A DNA stretch of 7,386 nucleotides, taken from Candidatus Saccharibacteria bacterium UBA949. GTDB taxonomy: Bacteria > Patescibacteriota > Saccharimonadia > Saccharimonadales > Saccharimonadaceae. Shown in pieces: positions 5,702-7,386 of the stretch. The notes below the pieces were generated by a model. The model saw only the letters and a program-made list of their open reading frames with translations, did not search any database and was not told where the DNA came from. The stretch spans positions 1-7,386 of the forward strand of contig DBCV01000021.1 of NCBI GenBank assembly GCA_002293245.1. Reading direction: 5' to 3'. The position numbers and the translations under genes are program-made. How positions within the stretch are numbered: position 1 is the first letter of the stretch; each line of letters starts with the position of its first letter.

Positions 5702-6366
5702 GCTAGGCAGGCGACCCAAATCGTTTTTGCGCCGCCCGATCTAAGTGCTCTGGCTGCGAAACTCAACGTAGCGCCAGTCGTACAGACGTCGTCAAGTAAG
5801 ATATATGTTGCATTTTGCTCAATCTTGACGTGCGGAGAGAGCTCGAAAGCTTCCGCTGCTTGGTTTATGCGCTCCTCTTGACGAGAACCCACTTGCACGG
5901 TGCTAGTTTTGCGCCGAAGTAGTTGTTGGTGCCCGCGATTGGTGGCTTTTGCAAATTCGACAGCTAAGCGCCGTGCATGGTCAAACCCACGCTGGCGGAT
6001 GTGTTTGGCTACGGTCGGGATAGGTACAACGATAGCGTTATCTGGCAGTTTCTGCTTTTGCTGCAATACTCCAGCTAATAGCTCTGCCAGGGGTCGGGCT
6101 AAGTCCCGGCAAGCATGAAACTTGTAGAGTACGATAAGATTTGCCAGGGGGCCGGAATAGAACCCAACGGCAAAGAATTTTTGTAGGTTTAAGTCGTTGG
6201 CTAGCTCGGCAGAGTCGTCCGGGTCTAGTCGTTCAATGCGCAAGGTGTTGTAATTTTTACAACGTTCGCAAATTATGCCTCCGAGTGCCCCACACATCTG
6301 ACAGTAGTGGGGGATAAGCAGGTCCAACCAGCTAAAAAGTGTTGTGATTTTTACAACGTTTCTCAT
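5692..6366 (-). CDS. comF: ComF family phosphoribosyltransferase-like protein
   Basis: ComF proteins are needed for natural transformation in several bacteria, acting in the cytoplasm on incoming single-stranded DNA; their enzymatic reaction is not settled. The 224-residue length is typical. The N-terminal zinc finger is complete (C22, C25, C33, C36). The central part has the family stretch YKFHACRDLARPLAELL (81-97) and VVPIPTVAKHIRQRGFDHARRLA (113-135). The type I phosphoribosyltransferase PRPP loop is ILLDDVCTTGAT (189-200), with the acidic pair D192 and D193. It starts at MRNVVKITT. The ribosome binding site is weak (AAGAGA, 3 bases before ATG) and no convincing promoter is visible in the roughly 80-base gap shared with hsp20. 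No other competence gene is present in the window. Confidence 0.95.
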   Translation of the reverse strand: MRNVVKITTLFSWLDLLIPHYCQMCGALGGIICERCKNYNTLRIERLDPDDSAELANDLNLQKFFAVGFYSGPLANLIVLYKFHACRDLARPLAELLAGVLQQKQKLPDNAIVVPIPTVAKHIRQRGFDHARRLAVEFAKATNRGHQQLLRRKTSTVQVGSRQEERINQAAEAFELSPHVKIEQNATYILLDDVCTTGATLSFAARALRSGGAKTIWVACLARH

Positions 6367-6373
6367 AATTCTC

Positions 6374-6402
6374 TTGCTTTTCTAAAATAATGTCGCTATA
6401 AT
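6374..6402 (+). promoter_or_regulatory. Sigma70-type promoter of hsp20
   Basis: TTGCTT (6374-6379) and TATAAT (6397-6402) are separated by exactly 17 bases. Transcription should start near 6409, giving a leader of about 38 bases. No CIRCE-like inverted repeat is present. An AT-rich stretch with a repeated CTTAAA (about 6406-6420) lies at the expected transcript start and could be a regulatory site, but this is unproven. Confidence 0.8.
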
Positions 6403-6430
6403 GAGCTTAAACTTAAATAAGAGGTGGAGA

Positions 6431-6437
6431 AGGAAGG
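6431..6437 (+). promoter_or_regulatory. Ribosome binding site of hsp20
   Basis: AGGAAGG lies 9 bases before the ATG at 6447, inside a purine-rich leader. A second purine block (gaggtggaga, 6421-6430) directly precedes it and may add to ribosome recruitment. Confidence 0.7.
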
Positions 6438-6446
6438 TTAGGTTTT

Positions 6447-6944
6447 ATGGCAAAACGTGCAGAAAGTGATTTACTAATGGAAGATGATCTGACGGCAGCT
6501 TTTTTGACTGACGATGCAACATCGCCAACAGTTGGGGAGGAAGTTGGTGGCGAAATGGCACCGATGTTAGATGATCAACCAGCATCGGAAGACGATTGGA
6601 CAGGCGAGAGCAACGACTTCCCTGGCCAACTGGCAGTTGATGTGTACGAGACTGCCGACAAGCTGATTGTCAAGGCCCGAACAGCCGGTATTAACCGACA
6701 GGACCTGGATGTAAGCATCTCGGACAATATATTAACTGTGAGCGGCACGTTGAATAGCAACGAGGATGTAGGCGTGACAAACTGGCATATACAAGAATGC
6801 TATTGGGGAGAGTTTTCTCGCACGATTGCGCTACCGGTGGCTATTCGCGAAGATGGCGTGGAAGCAGTGCTGAAAGACGGCATCTTGACGATTTCGTTTG
6901 ATAAGATTAAGCAGGAACAAGCCAAGAAGATTCAGGTTCTGTAG
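6447..6944 (+). CDS. hsp20: Small heat shock protein, Hsp20/alpha-crystallin family
   Basis: Small heat shock proteins are ATP-independent holdases that bind unfolding proteins in the cytoplasm and assemble into oligomers. The 165-residue protein has a long, very acidic N-terminal arm (1-57, rich in Asp, Glu and Ala with few aromatics). The alpha-crystallin domain (about 60-152) includes LAVDVYETADKLIVKARTAG, ILTVSG (95-100), the WGEFSRTIALP strand (120-130) and the signature KDGILTISF (143-151). The short tail ends in KKIQVL, where IQV resembles the I-x-I/V motif that links dimers into oligomers. The gene stands alone on the plus strand, with its own promoter, ribosome site and terminator. 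Confidence 0.95.
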   Translation: MAKRAESDLLMEDDLTAAFLTDDATSPTVGEEVGGEMAPMLDDQPASEDDWTGESNDFPGQLAVDVYETADKLIVKARTAGINRQDLDVSISDNILTVSGTLNSNEDVGVTNWHIQECYWGEFSRTIALPVAIREDGVEAVLKDGILTISFDKIKQEQAKKIQVL

Positions 6945-6966
6945 AAGTCTAAGACTTGTTAAATAG

Positions 6967-7010
6967 CAGCCCTTCCCAGCTCGAAAGAGCGGGATTGGGC
7001 TGTTTTTATT
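6967..7010 (+). terminator. Intrinsic terminator of hsp20
   Basis: CAGCCC (6967-6972) pairs with GGGCTG (6997-7002). Inside it are CCC/GGG and GCTC/GAGC stems closed by a GAAA loop, and five T (7003-7007) follow. It lies 22 bases after the TAG stop. Confidence 0.92.
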
Positions 7011-7016
7011 ATAGCA
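7008..7016 (-). promoter_or_regulatory. Possible antisense promoter at the end of hsp20
   Basis: On the minus strand TGC-TATAAT occurs in the context CTGTGCTATAAT, the same string seen before rlmH and nearly that before the two-helix membrane protein. No good -35 is seen and no minus-strand gene follows, so a transcript would run into the hsp20 terminator sequence and then antisense to hsp20. It could be fortuitous. Confidence 0.3.
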
Positions 7017-7095
7017 CAGATACGATGAACGAATTATGCGCGGAAGTGCTTGGTGTGCAAAAAACGGAATCAATGATAAGCGCGGGCATTTGAGA

Positions 7096-7128
7096 ACCCG
7101 CTCTCTTTTGGTGATATGGAGAGCGGGT
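7096..7128 (-). terminator. Perfect 10-bp hairpin after the pilin gene
   Basis: ACCCGCTCTC (7096-7105) pairs perfectly with GAGAGCGGGT (7119-7128) around a 13-base loop. It lies 25 bases past the pilin stop on the minus strand. No T-run follows on either strand, so it may act as a weak or Rho-assisted terminator, or as a stabilising 3' end for the abundant mRNA expected of a pilin. Confidence 0.5.
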
Positions 7129-7153
7129 CGCCTTGATGACTATAGGTTAGTCA

Positions 7154-7386
7154 TTAGTCTTGAGGAACCCATTTGCCACTTAATTGGAAGCAAGGTCTGC
7201 CGGTAGCTTGCTGACATGCAGACTGGCTATCATAGGAGGTGGCCGATCTGTCTTCCGTGACATTACCGATGACAAAGTTGACGATGGCATAAGCCAAGAG
7301 AGCCACTACGATACCAACGATGGCGTAAAGAATGGTATTCTTGGCAGTGGTAACTTTGCCAGAGTCGCCGGCAGAGAGGACGTATT
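7154..7386 (-). CDS. Pilin-like small membrane protein, C-terminal part
   Basis: The frame enters at the right edge and gives the last 76 residues, ending in TAA followed directly by TGA. The sequence GDSGKVTTAKNTILYAIVGI (6-25) leads into one hydrophobic helix (about 17-40). A polar tail with two cysteines (C57 and C65) ends in GKWVPQD. The combination of GDxxKxxxAKNTILYAIVG and a single helix is typical of the short pilin-like proteins (T4SS_pilin, PF18895, VirB2/TrbC-like) that occur in many copies in CPR genomes; this assignment is from memory of the family. An N-terminal signal or second helix would lie outside the window. The location is the cytoplasmic membrane or an extruded filament. 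The Cys-bearing tail, possibly disulfide-linked, is an addition beyond the helix. Confidence 0.8.
   Translation of the reverse strand, partial: YVLSAGDSGKVTTAKNTILYAIVGIVVALLAYAIVNFVIGNVTEDRSATSYDSQSACQQATGRPCFQLSGKWVPQD

Noticed and set aside
6367..6420. comF promoter with TATTTT as -10 in the gap shared with hsp20.
   Set aside because: The -10 is weak and no -35 better than three of six matches lies at 16-18 bases, so I did not list it as a feature.
6403..6430. CIRCE or other known heat-shock operator before hsp20.
   Set aside because: No TTAGCACTC/GAGTGCTAA inverted repeat is present; only an AT-rich CTTAAA repeat is visible.
6831..7073. 80-codon minus-strand frame across the end of hsp20.
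   Set aside because: It runs through the hsp20 terminator and coding region, has no ribosome site, and its sequence resembles no protein family I know.
1..7386. A mobile element, toxin-antitoxin pair or defence system.
   Set aside because: No transposase, integrase, nuclease, helicase or small toxin-like gene is present, and no terminal repeats were seen; the content is housekeeping plus envelope genes.

Overview
The window looks like a chromosome segment of a Candidatus Saccharibacteria (TM7) or closely related CPR bacterium. The evidence is a very large secreted Cys/Thr/Asn-rich surface protein whose C-terminal part ends in a GKSPKVQ-type motif, a CPR-style small pilin with the AKNTILYAIVGIVVALLAY membrane segment, and compact neighbours such as rlmH, comF, hsp20 and two serine tRNAs. 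No gene needs recoded TGA; all visible stops are TAA or TAG. The taxonomic call is an inference from protein style, not from a marker-gene comparison.

Layout, left to right. From 1 to 2423 the minus strand is one uninterrupted reading frame, running off the left edge, for a secreted protein of at least 807 residues. All plus-strand frames in this stretch are shadows. Two bases upstream of it lies the gene for a single-pass membrane protein with an extracytoplasmic TPR-like domain (2426-3211). The pair is an operon driven by a good promoter at 3243-3272. Next come a two-helix membrane protein that appears to be made from a leaderless mRNA (3277-3801), a DUF1704/MATCAP-like metallopeptidase (3871-4821) and tRNA-Ser(GCU). 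Then follow a structured leader with a promoter abutting a terminator, rlmH, tRNA-Ser(UGA) and comF. All of these are on the minus strand.

The only plus-strand gene is hsp20 (6447-6944), which has its own consensus promoter diverging from comF and a strong intrinsic terminator. At the right edge is the C-terminal part of a minus-strand pilin-like membrane protein, followed by a 10-bp hairpin.

How it fits together: the left third is cell-envelope material (secreted surface protein plus membrane-anchored partner), and the middle is translation-related (two serine tRNAs and the 23S rRNA methyltransferase RlmH). ComF (competence-type phosphoribosyltransferase) and the pilin could both relate to DNA uptake or surface structures, but they are separate transcription units. 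The most notable points are the unusual metallopeptidase motif spacing, the acidic Cys repeat in the surface protein, the promoter/terminator arrangement before tRNA-Ser(GCU), and the probable leaderless gene.
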